The translations under genes were made by a program, and so were the position numbers. Below are positions 1 to 8,372 of a DNA stretch of 64,000 bases, piece by piece. How positions within the stretch are numbered: position 1 is the stretch's first letter; each line of letters opens with the position of its first letter. The notes below the pieces were generated by a model. It was not told the origin of the DNA and did not search any database. It was given only the letters and a program-made list of their open reading frames with translations. This DNA comes from Taibaiella sp. (lineage in GTDB: Bacteria > Bacteroidota > Bacteroidia > Chitinophagales > Chitinophagaceae), in NCBI GenBank assembly GCA_019638495.1, contig JAHBTQ010000001.1:1-64000 (forward strand). The letters are read 5' to 3'.

Positions 1-1608
1 CACATAACAGCCGCTGCCGAGATCATACGTGATCGTGGTCGTACCAACGGTCAGGCCGGTCACAACCCCGGTTGAGGGGTCTACAGAACCAATCGCGGGA
101 AGACTACTGCTCCATGTGCCACCCGCAGGTGTGGAGCTCAGCGTCGTAGTGGCGCCAAGGCACGCAATGTTGATACCCGTAATGGCAGTAGGCGTAGGCG
201 TAACCGTAACAACAGCTACTGAACTACAGCCCGCTACGGTATAGTAAATGGTCGTTGTGCCCGGGCTTATACCCGTCACCACACCGGTAGTTGAGTTCAC
301 CGTACCGATACCCGTAGCTGAACTGCTCCATGTGCCACCGGAAGTGGTGCTTGATAATGTAATGTTGTAACCCGCGCACACCGTCATCGGGCCAGTAATA
401 GCTGCTGTCGCAGGGTTGATCGTAACCGTGGCAGTAGACGATGCCGTACAGCCAAAACCATTCGTCACAGTTACCGTGTACGTTATAGGCGTTACCACCG
501 TGACCGTGTCCGGGTGCATGTAAACCGTCGTGGCCGTACCGCCCGTATATGGTGTGGTTAGACCTGCGTCTGAATACAGGTACAAAGTAGATGACCACGT
601 AGCTGCGGCAGATGATGTGAGAGATACGCTTGCTCCGTTACATACTGTGGTAACTGATGGTGTAATAACCGGCGCTGCAGGAAGTGGGTTGACTGTGACT
701 GCAGTTGTAGCAGTAGTTGTACAAGTGCCATTTGTCGCGGCAAACGTATAAGTGCCGCTAGAAGTAGCAGTTATTACCGGTGTGAGTGATGTTGAAGTAA
801 AACCACCCGGCCCGGCCCAGCTCCAGCTTGTACCTGACGTAGTTGCGGTAAGTGTAACCGTACCTCCCGGACAAACCGATGCACTTACCGAAGGTGTAGC
901 GGTAACTGAACAAGTAGACCAGCGAAGAATGGTACCATCCGATGGCGGAGTAGAAATCGCAGTATAAAAGCTACCATAAGTCGCGGTTGTATACGGTGTT
1001 GTTACAGTTTTGAAATCGGTAGTACTGTTCGCAATGCCCACTGTCGCGGTAAGCCCCGTAAGTGCTCCCGAGCCATACCAGTACTCAATAACATTTGAGG
1101 TCTCGTACAGCTTCACCTGCATAGTCTTAGTACCTGTACCAGCTGTCCAGGGAGACGGGTTACCGTGCCAGTCAGTGTATTGGATAGTAAACACACGGTT
1201 TGGCGCAGTTCCGGTTGTGAGATAATACGCATCAGCCCCGGTACCGGCACAGTCATCCCAAAAGAACATCAGCGTGCCTGCACTGGGAATATTGCCCGAT
1301 GCGTTGACGAAAATAGTTGAGCCGCTGTTTGCCAGTGAAAGCCAGCAGTGGTTGCTTGCTGAAAGCTGGGTATAGGGCGTGCCGCAAAAGCTGAATGAAA
1401 ACCCAAGTGGTATACTCGTCGTAGTTCTATCCAGAACGGCCGCACCCAAAGGTATGCTACCCCCAACAACTGTTCCTGTGGAAGAAATACTAGAAAAAGT
1501 ACCTGACAGGACCGAATAGTTATAGAGATTCGTCTGCGCAATGCTCACGCGCGCAGACAACAGAAACGCCCAAAACAATCCTAAAAAACAAAATAAAAAT
1601 CTCCTCAT
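1..1608 (-). CDS. Secreted Ig-like (BIG2-type) repeat protein, C-terminus off window
   Basis: An uninterrupted reading frame of 536 codons starts at the ATG at 1608 and is still open at position 1, so the C-terminus is missing. The N-terminus is a signal peptide (positively charged start, hydrophobic core, Ala-Gln at about residue 25). About 250 residues follow with no domain I recognise but of a type common at the start of Bacteroidota secreted proteins (WDDC, YTDWHG and IEYWYG motifs). Then come at least four Ig-like modules, two of them with the repeated GGTWSSS...TGVVTG signature of BIG2-like domains. By analogy with the other giant proteins in this window the missing end probably carries a T9SS sorting domain; that is inference. 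Cell-surface or adhesive role likely, exact function unknown. Confidence 0.85.
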   Translation of the reverse strand, partial: MRRFLFCFLGLFWAFLLSARVSIAQTNLYNYSVLSGTFSSISSTGTVVGGSIPLGAAVLDRTTTSIPLGFSFSFCGTPYTQLSASNHCWLSLANSGSTIFVNASGNIPSAGTLMFFWDDCAGTGADAYYLTTGTAPNRVFTIQYTDWHGNPSPWTAGTGTKTMQVKLYETSNVIEYWYGSGALTGLTATVGIANSTTDFKTVTTPYTTATYGSFYTAISTPPSDGTILRWSTCSVTATPSVSASVCPGGTVTLTATTSGTSWSWAGPGGFTSTSLTPVITATSSGTYTFAATNGTCTTTATTAVTVNPLPAAPVITPSVTTVCNGASVSLTSSAAATWSSTLYLYSDAGLTTPYTGGTATTVYMHPDTVTVVTPITYTVTVTNGFGCTASSTATVTINPATAAITGPMTVCAGYNITLSSTTSGGTWSSSATGIGTVNSTTGVVTGISPGTTTIYYTVAGCSSVAVVTVTPTPTAITGINIACLGATTTLSSTPAGGTWSSSLPAIGSVDPSTGVVTGLTVGTTTITYDLGSGCYV

Positions 1609-1956
1609 TATCGCGAGTTAAAAAGGTATTAAGCAGAAAATCAGAGTGAGGGGGTTCAGTAAAAAGTGATAGGAGTAAAAATAGGTACTAATTCGATGTG
1701 GTGCAACCGGCAAAATAATCTTTTTTTGGAATATTAATTTGAAGTTGCAGACAGATCAATTACCAGTACATATAGGCGTAACACAATGAAAATAAGTTAG
1801 CAAATCGTCAAATATTTGTTTGCCTTAACTATCAGGAATTGTTACCACCAATAATACCAAAAAGCAATACAGTCGGTCGAATGCAAAAAACTGCAGTTTT
1901 GTCATATTTTCATGATTGGTATGCACTTTGCACTCAATATATAAACAAAGAAGATT
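1609..1956. other. Divergent intergenic region, no gene seen
   Basis: This AT-rich 348-bp gap separates the leftward secreted protein from the rightward J-domain gene and must hold both promoters. I found no convincing TAnnTTTG box, hairpin or conserved small frame. A leftward 76-codon frame at 1825-2055 overlaps the J-domain gene and has no protein-like features. Confidence 0.5.
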
Positions 1957-2832
1957 ATGGAATATAAGGACTATTATAAGATACTTGGAGTGGAAAAGGG
2001 TGCAAATGCAGAGGAAATAAAAAAGGCATTCAGAAAACTGGCCGTAAAGTACCACCCGGATAAGAACCCCGGCGACAAAAAAGCAGAAGAGAAATTTAAA
2101 GAAGCAAATGAGGCATATGACGTGCTTAGCGACCCGGAGAAAAAGAAAAAATATGACGAATTGGGGTCAAACTGGCAGCAATATGCAAATTATAACGCCC
2201 AGGGACCCAGCCAGGGCCAATACAGAACAAGGAGAACGAGACCCCAGGACGAAGGAATGTTCTCAGATTTCTTTGAGTCTATTTTTGGATTCGGCGACTC
2301 ACGCCGCAGCAATGTAAGAATGAAGGGTGAAGACATGCAGGCTGAAACCACCCTTACACTTGAGGAGGCCTACCATGGCACAAGCCGGCAGGTGACACTT
2401 GGCAATCAGAAGCTAAACCTGAAACTAAAACCGGGAATCGCCGACGGACAAGTACTGAAAATGAAGGAAAAAGGTGGACCCGGTATCAACGGAGGCCCGG
2501 CAGGCGACCTTTATATCACCATCCGCATTGCGCCACATCCAAAATATGAGCGGAAAGGGGATGACCTGTATGCAGAGGAACCGATGGATATGTTTACCGC
2601 AGTGCTGGGTGGTAAAGCTCCCGTTACAGCATTCGGAAGAACAGTAAATGTATCGATACCAGCCGGAACTGACAGCAACAAAGTGTTTAGATTAAAGGGA
2701 CTGGGCATGCCAACGTATAAGGACCCGTCAAAGAATGGCGACTATTACGCCAAAATGGTGATACACGTTCCTACTAACCTCACAGAGAAAGAAATCGCAG
2801 CCCTCAGGCAAATCGCTGATAACCGCAGGTAG
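1957..2832 (+). CDS. J-domain co-chaperone of the CbpA type
   Basis: The 291-aa protein has an N-terminal J domain (about residues 4-70) with the HPD tripeptide at 33-35 that stimulates DnaK ATPase. A Gly/Phe-rich and Gln-rich linker follows (about 75-115), then a DnaJ C-terminal peptide-binding region with KxGIADGQ, KGGPG and [14 protein letters not shown] motifs. There is no CxxCxGxG zinc finger, which places it with CbpA-type (class B) rather than DnaJ proper. Expected role: cytoplasmic co-chaperone delivering clients to DnaK. It is monocistronic and ends tail-to-tail, 5 bp from the barrel-protein gene on the other strand. Confidence 0.92.
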   Translation: MEYKDYYKILGVEKGANAEEIKKAFRKLAVKYHPDKNPGDKKAEEKFKEANEAYDVLSDPEKKKKYDELGSNWQQYANYNAQGPSQGQYRTRRTRPQDEGMFSDFFESIFGFGDSRRSNVRMKGEDMQAETTLTLEEAYHGTSRQVTLGNQKLNLKLKPGIADGQVLKMKEKGGPGINGGPAGDLYITIRIAPHPKYERKGDDLYAEEPMDMFTAVLGGKAPVTAFGRTVNVSIPAGTDSNKVFRLKGLGMPTYKDPSKNGDYYAKMVIHVPTNLTEKEIAALRQIADNRR

Positions 2833-2837
2833 CGTAC

Positions 2838-3539
2838 CTACCATTCATATTGCAAACGAAAGCCGAATAAGTTATTGAACTGGCCCTTGGTTCCGTAGGA
2901 ATAGCCAAAAGGTACACGCGCCGTAGGCCGGATAGGTATCATCGAGTATTGGTACCGCAGACTTGCCACTACATGTTTTGAAAGTTTACGCGATGCGCCA
3001 AATACGTAGTCAAGTCCCATTTTCTCAAAACGATTGTTTTCCTCATTGATAACCACCGAAGGCTGAGCTTCTATCCACTCTCTTGTTCTTACCAGGTAGG
3101 ACCACGATGCACCGGCCTCTAATGTAAACATTGGGAATTTGTACTGCAAGGTTACCGGTGCCTCCACATAGCTCAGACCTATGTAGCAGATCGCCGTACT
3201 GGTGCCTGTGAGCGGCGTGCCCAGTACTGCATTCCCCTTACTGCCTTTCTGCGAAAAAAGAAGTTCTGTGGATAGCAACAGTCTGGATGCCAAGCCCATT
3301 TTCACGAAAGCTCCACCTGAAAAGCCCATTTTAGTATAGCCAAAATACATGTCGCCGTCCACCTGCGCCAGATTCACACCGGCCACCAACCCACCTGTAA
3401 AGCGCTGCGGATCATCAAGATAATAGTTCTCTTGCGCGCGAACGAAACCCGTCGTAAACGAAAGAAAAAAGGCGAACAAACAGACGGCGAACCGGTTTGC
3501 CTTGATACCCCCAAAAGAAAAATTAGGATTGACCTTCAC
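2838..3539 (-). CDS. Outer-membrane beta-barrel protein (PorT-like family)
   Basis: The 233-aa protein begins with a hydrophobic signal sequence ending near the Ala-Gln at residues 35-36. The rest consists of alternating amphipathic beta strands (GGLVAGVNLAQVDGD, GFSGGAFVKMGL, LLLSTELLFSQKGS) and a C-terminal strand ending in an aromatic residue (FGFRLQYEW), as in the Bacteroidota eight-stranded 'outer membrane beta-barrel' family. Located in the outer membrane; cargo or partner unknown. It is the third gene of the leftward stretch rpoN-yjbR-this gene, but a 49-bp gap leaves co-transcription open. Confidence 0.85.
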   Translation of the reverse strand: MKVNPNFSFGGIKANRFAVCLFAFFLSFTTGFVRAQENYYLDDPQRFTGGLVAGVNLAQVDGDMYFGYTKMGFSGGAFVKMGLASRLLLSTELLFSQKGSKGNAVLGTPLTGTSTAICYIGLSYVEAPVTLQYKFPMFTLEAGASWSYLVRTREWIEAQPSVVINEENNRFEKMGLDYVFGASRKLSKHVVASLRYQYSMIPIRPTARVPFGYSYGTKGQFNNLFGFRLQYEW

Positions 3540-3588
3540 GGTACAATGTTCGCAATTTTCTGAAGAATGAGGTAGGTCACACTAGAAA

Positions 3589-3924
3589 CTACTTCGCCTT
3601 CTTCCCGCCATTTACTACCAGCTCGTATGAATGATCTATAATTTCACGGATCGTACGCCGGTCAAGACTGCCGTCAATAACGACTGTATTCCAGTGCTTT
3701 TTATTCATATGATAGCCGGGCTGCACGCAGTCGAACTGCTCGCGGAGTTGCACCGCCTTTTCAGGATCGCACTTAACATTGAACTGCAGGGGATTTGCCG
3801 ACAAACCCATCAGGAAGAACATTTTGCCTTTCACTTTGAAGACCAACGTGTCTTCGTCAAAAGGAAAACACTCTTCCACATCCGCTTTAGAAGCACAATG
3901 ATCCGTTAACTCCCCTATGGTCAT
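3589..3924 (-). CDS. MmcQ/YjbR family protein
   Basis: This 111-aa protein matches the small MmcQ/YjbR fold: an ADVEECFPFDEDTLVFKV segment, a KMFFLMG beta strand, LQFNVKCDPEKA, then a HMNKKHWNTVVIDG motif and a C-terminal ID(H/S)SYELV helix. Members are often annotated as DNA-binding, but the biochemical role is poorly defined. The longest frame starts at 3999 inside rpoN; I chose the ATG at 3924 because the family normally starts at this point. That ATG is 1 bp after the rpoN stop codon, so the two genes are almost certainly co-transcribed and translationally coupled. Confidence 0.85.
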   Translation of the reverse strand: MTIGELTDHCASKADVEECFPFDEDTLVFKVKGKMFFLMGLSANPLQFNVKCDPEKAVQLREQFDCVQPGYHMNKKHWNTVVIDGSLDRRTIREIIDHSYELVVNGGKKAK

Positions 3925-3925
3925 G

Positions 3926-5425
3926 CTATAGCTCTTTCCGTAATCTGGCCACAGGAACATTGAGTTGCTCGCGATATTTTGCAACAGTGCGGCGGGCAAT
4001 ATTGTACCCTTTTTCCATCAGCATCTCCGTGAGATGCTCATCTGAAAGTGGCTTCCGCTTATTCTCGCCGCTGATCATTTCCTGTAGAATTGTTTTTACC
4101 TCGCGCGTTGAAACCTCCTCGCCGCTCTCCGTGTGCAAAGCCTCAGAGAAAAAGAACTTCAACTTATACGTGCCGTACTCAGTCTCTACATACTTACTAT
4201 TAGCCACCCGGGAAACCGTGGAGATATCGAGGTTGGTCATAGCCGCTATATCCTTTAGGATCATTGGCTTCAACGTACTCTCATCACCTGTAAGGAAAAA
4301 CTCCTTTTGAAAATCCATGATGGCCTGCATGGTATGCAGCAGCGTGTGCTGGCGTTGCTTGATAGCATCTATAAACCACTTCGCAGAATCCAATTTCTGC
4401 TTAATGAACATCACCGTATCGCGCTGTGCCTTATTCTTTTTCTCGCTCCTGTCATACGCCTTCATCATTTCTCTGTAACCTTCAGAAATACGTAGCTCAG
4501 GAGCATTCTTAGCATTCAGGGTCAGTTCCAGCGCGCCGTTGTTGTTATAGACGAAGAAGTCCGGAATGATATAGCTCTCAGCCTTGTTGGTCACGGCAAA
4601 TGGCGCCCCTGGTTTAGGATTGAGCTTAATAATGATATTTATAACCTTCTTCAGATCATCGTCAGTAAGGTCCAGGTGTTTTTGGATCTTGTCATAATGT
4701 TTCTTGGTAAACTCAGCAAAGTATTTGTCCAGAATGGTAATAGCATCATTGACTGCCTTTGAAGGCTGCATACGTTTCAATTGCAGCAGCAGGCACTCCT
4801 GTAATGTCCAGACACAAATTCCCGGAGGGTCAAATTGCTGAATCTGAGCAATCAACTCATTTATTTCCTCTATTGTTGTGTAAATATTCTGTCCAAAAGC
4901 AAGGTCATCAACAATAGACGAGGGTTCGCGGCGCAAATAGCCGTCCTCATCCAGGCTGCCTATGACCTGTTCAGCGATTCGATGGCGCCGATCGTCAAGT
5001 TCCAGCATGCCTAGCTGATCCAGCAAATAATCGTGAAAGCTTGTTTCTACACTCGCTGGCGTAACTTGTTTGTCTTCGCCTCCGGAACCGTAATAATCGT
5101 CACTATAATCATATCCGCCGCTGTCGTCATCTTCCCGCTTCAGAAAATCGTCAAGATCCACTTTTTCTGCATTGTCATTACTCAACTCCACATCTTCCAT
5201 TCCTTCCTCGCTCTCACCTTCAGACGACTTAGGTTCATCCAACTCATAGGTGTCTGTAGATGTACCTATGCTTTCCAGTCCGGACTCCAACGCGGGGTTT
5301 TCTTCCAATTCCTCCTTTATTCTTTCTTCAAGATTAGCGGTAGGTATCTGCAGCAGCTTCATAAGCTGAATCTGCTGCGGAGACAGTTTCTGTAATAGCT
5401 TTTGTTGGTTTGATTGTCTTAACAT
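3926..5425 (-). CDS. rpoN: RNA polymerase sigma-54 factor
   Basis: The 499-aa protein has the full sigma-54 layout. Region I is Gln/Leu-rich (LSPQQIQLMKLLQIPT, residues 15-30) and contacts the bacterial enhancer-binding proteins. An acidic, poorly conserved region II (about 45-125) follows, then the core-binding domain and a helix-turn-helix near LDISTVSRVANSKYV. The RpoN box ARRTVAKYRE is at 477-486, near the C-terminus, and reads the -24 element. It directs transcription from -24/-12 promoters with AAA+ activators; none of those activators is in this window. A possible -7 box (TATTTTTG on the minus strand, 5486-5479) lies about 55 bp upstream of the start codon. Confidence 0.97.
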   Translation of the reverse strand: MLRQSNQQKLLQKLSPQQIQLMKLLQIPTANLEERIKEELEENPALESGLESIGTSTDTYELDEPKSSEGESEEGMEDVELSNDNAEKVDLDDFLKREDDDSGGYDYSDDYYGSGGEDKQVTPASVETSFHDYLLDQLGMLELDDRRHRIAEQVIGSLDEDGYLRREPSSIVDDLAFGQNIYTTIEEINELIAQIQQFDPPGICVWTLQECLLLQLKRMQPSKAVNDAITILDKYFAEFTKKHYDKIQKHLDLTDDDLKKVINIIIKLNPKPGAPFAVTNKAESYIIPDFFVYNNNGALELTLNAKNAPELRISEGYREMMKAYDRSEKKNKAQRDTVMFIKQKLDSAKWFIDAIKQRQHTLLHTMQAIMDFQKEFFLTGDESTLKPMILKDIAAMTNLDISTVSRVANSKYVETEYGTYKLKFFFSEALHTESGEEVSTREVKTILQEMISGENKRKPLSDEHLTEMLMEKGYNIARRTVAKYREQLNVPVARLRKEL

Positions 5426-5478
5426 AGCGTCCCATTATCAGGTGCCGGGAAGGTAGTGCGGCACCGTTCTACTCTTTG

Positions 5479-5486
5479 CAAAAATA
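5479..5486 (-). promoter_or_regulatory. Candidate -7 box for rpoN
   Basis: Minus-strand TATTTTTG fits the Bacteroidota -7 consensus TAnnTTTG. It would give a leader of about 48 nt before the rpoN ATG. I saw no TTTG at the usual distance upstream, so this is a one-element call. Confidence 0.4.
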
Positions 5487-5628
5487 GAATTTAAACCCAC
5501 AAAAGTGGCTCCTCCCAGGCACGTAAGATGTAATAAATAAATTAACGAAGCCACACACGCTTTCACTTCTTTTGTACACAAGAATATTGTATATTCGGGT
5601 TTATATTTAAACTAACCCGTTCCCGGGC

Positions 5629-6840
5629 ATGAGTAAGAAACCATTCATATCTCCGTCGTTTTCTTATGTGCCGATGGAGGAGACGCTGCAGGTAACACCT
5701 AAAAAAAAGCAACTCTTCATTGGCATTCCAAAGGAAACAGCCTTCCAGGAAAACCGCGTTCCACTGACGCCGGAGGCAGTTTCTGTGCTTGTGAATGACG
5801 GACACTACGTGGCTGTAGAACATGGCGCAGGAGATGGTTCATTTTATTTTGACAGTGATTACAGCGAAGCCGGCGCTCGTATAGTATTTGACAAGGCGGA
5901 ACTGTACAAGGCTACGACGATCATAAAATCAGCTCCTATATCTGACGAGGAAGCATGCCTGCTTCAGGCCAACCAGGTTGTTATTTCGCCGATACATCTC
6001 CCACTAATGAAGTCTGAGATACTGGAGCAGTTAATTGCGAAGAAGATCATTGCGATCGCATTCGATTCCATAAAAGACGACGCGGGCACTTATCCTATCG
6101 TGCGCTCAATGAGCGAAATAGCGGGAAACTATGCCGTGCTTGCAGCTGCCAGGTACCTGGGTAACACAGATAATGGAAAGGGCATATTGCTGGGGGGGAT
6201 ATCCGGGGTACCACCTGCAAAAGTGCTGATAATTGGCGCAGGCGTGGTGGGAGAATTCGCAGCCAGGGCCGCGCTGGGACTGGGAGCATCGGTAAAAATA
6301 TTTGACAACTCTATCTACAGGCTTATGCGCCTGCAAAACAATATAGGTACACGTTGCTTCACCTCAGTGCTGGACCCGGTGACACTTGCTGACGAACTGA
6401 AGGATGCCGATGTGGCGATAGGCGCATTGAAGCCCGTGAATGGTATAACGCCTGTTGTAGTAACCGAACAGATGGTTGCGAATATGAAGGCCGGGTCCGT
6501 GATCATAGATGTAAGTATGGACCGCGGCGGATGTTTCGAGACCTCACGGATAACCTCGCACGAAAAGCCGACCTTCAAGAAATACGATGTAATACATTAT
6601 TGCGTTCCCAATATTGCATCCGGTGTGTCGCGTACCGCATCGAGAGCAATTAGCAATGTACTGATGCCGATAATGCAGCAGGCTGCAGACCTTGGTGGCG
6701 TAGAGGGTATAATTCTCTCCAAGAGCGGCATAAGACGCGGAGTGTACATGTACAAAGGCTGCATTACTAATGCCCCTATCGCCCGCCGATTTGGCTTTAA
6801 GTACACCGACCTTGACCTGCTGCTGGCTTCAAACAGCTAA
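5629..6840 (+). CDS. ald: Alanine dehydrogenase
   Basis: The 403-aa protein belongs to the alanine dehydrogenase/transhydrogenase-alpha family. It has the N-terminal IGIPKE signature at about residues 32-37, RVPLTPEAV at about 44-52 and a VEHGAGDGS loop. The Rossmann NAD site IIGAGVVGEFAAR is in the middle. Near the C-terminus, VIHYCVPNIASGVSRTASRA matches the family's conserved 'VPN.P..V..T' segment. It catalyses reversible NAD-dependent deamination of L-alanine to pyruvate and ammonia in the cytoplasm. It has an N-terminal extension of about 30 residues compared with the roughly 370-aa bacterial enzymes. The TerB-like gene starts 24 bp downstream and is probably co-transcribed. Confidence 0.92.
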   Translation: MSKKPFISPSFSYVPMEETLQVTPKKKQLFIGIPKETAFQENRVPLTPEAVSVLVNDGHYVAVEHGAGDGSFYFDSDYSEAGARIVFDKAELYKATTIIKSAPISDEEACLLQANQVVISPIHLPLMKSEILEQLIAKKIIAIAFDSIKDDAGTYPIVRSMSEIAGNYAVLAAARYLGNTDNGKGILLGGISGVPPAKVLIIGAGVVGEFAARAALGLGASVKIFDNSIYRLMRLQNNIGTRCFTSVLDPVTLADELKDADVAIGALKPVNGITPVVVTEQMVANMKAGSVIIDVSMDRGGCFETSRITSHEKPTFKKYDVIHYCVPNIASGVSRTASRAISNVLMPIMQQAADLGGVEGIILSKSGIRRGVYMYKGCITNAPIARRFGFKYTDLDLLLASNS

Positions 6841-6864
6841 ACCAACACCCCGTTCTCAGTCACG

Positions 6865-7224
6865 ATGCCGAATAACAGAATGAACAAGACTATTGCAGGT
6901 TATCATCTTCTGATGATACTTTCAGCTGTCGACTTCAGGGTGAGTGGCAAAGAGGATGCTGTGATACGCCAATATCTTGCGGAAGAGTTCCCATTTCACG
7001 TGAACCTGGACAAGCAAATGGACGTTATAAGCAGGTTGAGACCGGACGAATGGGAGGCGCATTTTCGCAAAGCGATGGATGACTTCTATGACGATGCAAC
7101 ACCCGAGGAGCGAAGAAATCTGATCAGATTTGCACTAAGGTTGGCGAAGGCGGATAATGTAATAACACGCGAAGAGAATCATTACCTCAACCTGCTGTTT
7201 GAACATTGGGAAGACCTTAATTAG
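6865..7224 (+). CDS. TerB-like protein
   Basis: This 119-aa, all-helical acidic protein resembles the TerB/DjlA-N fold: an early LLMILSAVDFRVSGKED segment, with a second acidic repeat, LRLAKADNVITREENHYLN, at about residues 91-109. TerB domains bind divalent metal through such acidic loops and occur in stress and membrane-associated systems; no tellurite genes are nearby. It starts 24 bp after ald and overlaps the stop of the convergent FAD oxidoreductase by 8 bp. An upstream ATG pair (residues 1 and 5) leaves the exact start uncertain by four codons. Confidence 0.75.
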   Translation: MPNNRMNKTIAGYHLLMILSAVDFRVSGKEDAVIRQYLAEEFPFHVNLDKQMDVISRLRPDEWEAHFRKAMDDFYDDATPEERRNLIRFALRLAKADNVITREENHYLNLLFEHWEDLN

Positions 7225-8359
7225 GCCAACGCAGAGCGACCAAACCGGCCATTTCAGCTGCTACTTCAGTTCCTAGCGCCACACCCATGCCTCCCATCCT
7301 GAACGCGCCGAAAACCCTGTTGCTGAATGATCGCACTATTGGCCTCTTACTATTTCCAAAGGCCATAATTCCCGCCCATCTGTATTCTATCTCAAATGGC
7401 TGTCCGGGCAACACTACCTCCTTCAGCTTCGCTTCCAGATCGGCCTGTATCAATTCGGTGACATCCATTGCGGTTGTTTGCTCACCCACGAAATCGAGAT
7501 TCCTACCGCCACCTATGAGAACGCGCCCATCTATCTCACGGAAGTAATAATATCCTCTATCCAAATGGTAAATTCCTTTCAACTTCAACCCGGGAATTGG
7601 TGATGTGACAATGATCTGCCCTCGACCGGGAACAACGTCCTCGCCGGGAAGTAATTCGTCAGTAAATGCATTCGTACAAATACTTAAGGTCTTGCATTTC
7701 AGCAATATTTGGCCGCGAAAGGCATCTTCAAGCAACACCTCCACACTACTACCCGACTCCGAGAACCGATTCACCTGGGCGCCCGTCTTTATCTCCGCGC
7801 CAAGTTGCATAGCAAGATCAATAAGCGCCCGCATCATTTTACCAGAGTGCAACGCGCCCTCACAATTGTTCTCCACAAGCGTGCTTACGAAGGCCGGGTT
7901 GAATCCAAACTCTCCGAGCATGCCATGTGCATGGCTAAAGGCCGTCGTATTCAAAACGGGAAAAAGCAGTTCATTCAGATAGTCGAGCCTTTCCAACACG
8001 CTCTCATCGGCGCGGCGAATTAGCTCATAACTTCCTTTTGCTTCATAGCCGATCCTTTCATCACCCAGTCGTTTTCGTAACAGCTCAAGACCTCGTTTGC
8101 GCGCGGCAAATAGGCCTACGACTTCAGCTTCAGTTGATGTGCCCAGGTCGTCTAGCAATTCTGTTGCACTACCCATACAGGCAAAACCTGCATTTCGCGT
8201 GCTGGCACCCGTAGGAAGCATGCCCCTTTCCAATACCAATATTCGCTGCCCCGGGAAGTGCTGTGTCAGCTCAATCGCAGCGGACAGGCCTACGATCCCG
8301 GCGCCAATGATGATATGATCGTAAAGCGTGAAACTCTTTTGCTCCCAATAACTGATCAT
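7217..8359 (-). CDS. FAD-dependent oxidoreductase of the DAO family
   Basis: The 380-aa protein has the dinucleotide motif HIIIGAGIVGLSAAIEL (about residues 15-31), the glycine-rich ATG loop (PTGASTRNAGFAC, about 50-62) and a C-terminal FAD-closing segment GGMGVALGTEVAAEMA. This is the DadA/ThiO/GlpD-like D-amino-acid oxidase superfamily. The substrate is probably an amine or amino acid; the exact one cannot be read. It lies 13 bp downstream of the secreted subtilisin gene on the same strand. An oxidoreductase of free amino acids would fit behind a protease, but that link is inference. Confidence 0.82.
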   Translation of the reverse strand: MISYWEQKSFTLYDHIIIGAGIVGLSAAIELTQHFPGQRILVLERGMLPTGASTRNAGFACMGSATELLDDLGTSTEAEVVGLFAARKRGLELLRKRLGDERIGYEAKGSYELIRRADESVLERLDYLNELLFPVLNTTAFSHAHGMLGEFGFNPAFVSTLVENNCEGALHSGKMMRALIDLAMQLGAEIKTGAQVNRFSESGSSVEVLLEDAFRGQILLKCKTLSICTNAFTDELLPGEDVVPGRGQIIVTSPIPGLKLKGIYHLDRGYYYFREIDGRVLIGGGRNLDFVGEQTTAMDVTELIQADLEAKLKEVVLPGQPFEIEYRWAGIMAFGNSKRPIVRSFSNRVFGAFRMGGMGVALGTEVAAEMAGLVALRWPN

Positions 8360-8372
8360 GGTAATGAAAACT

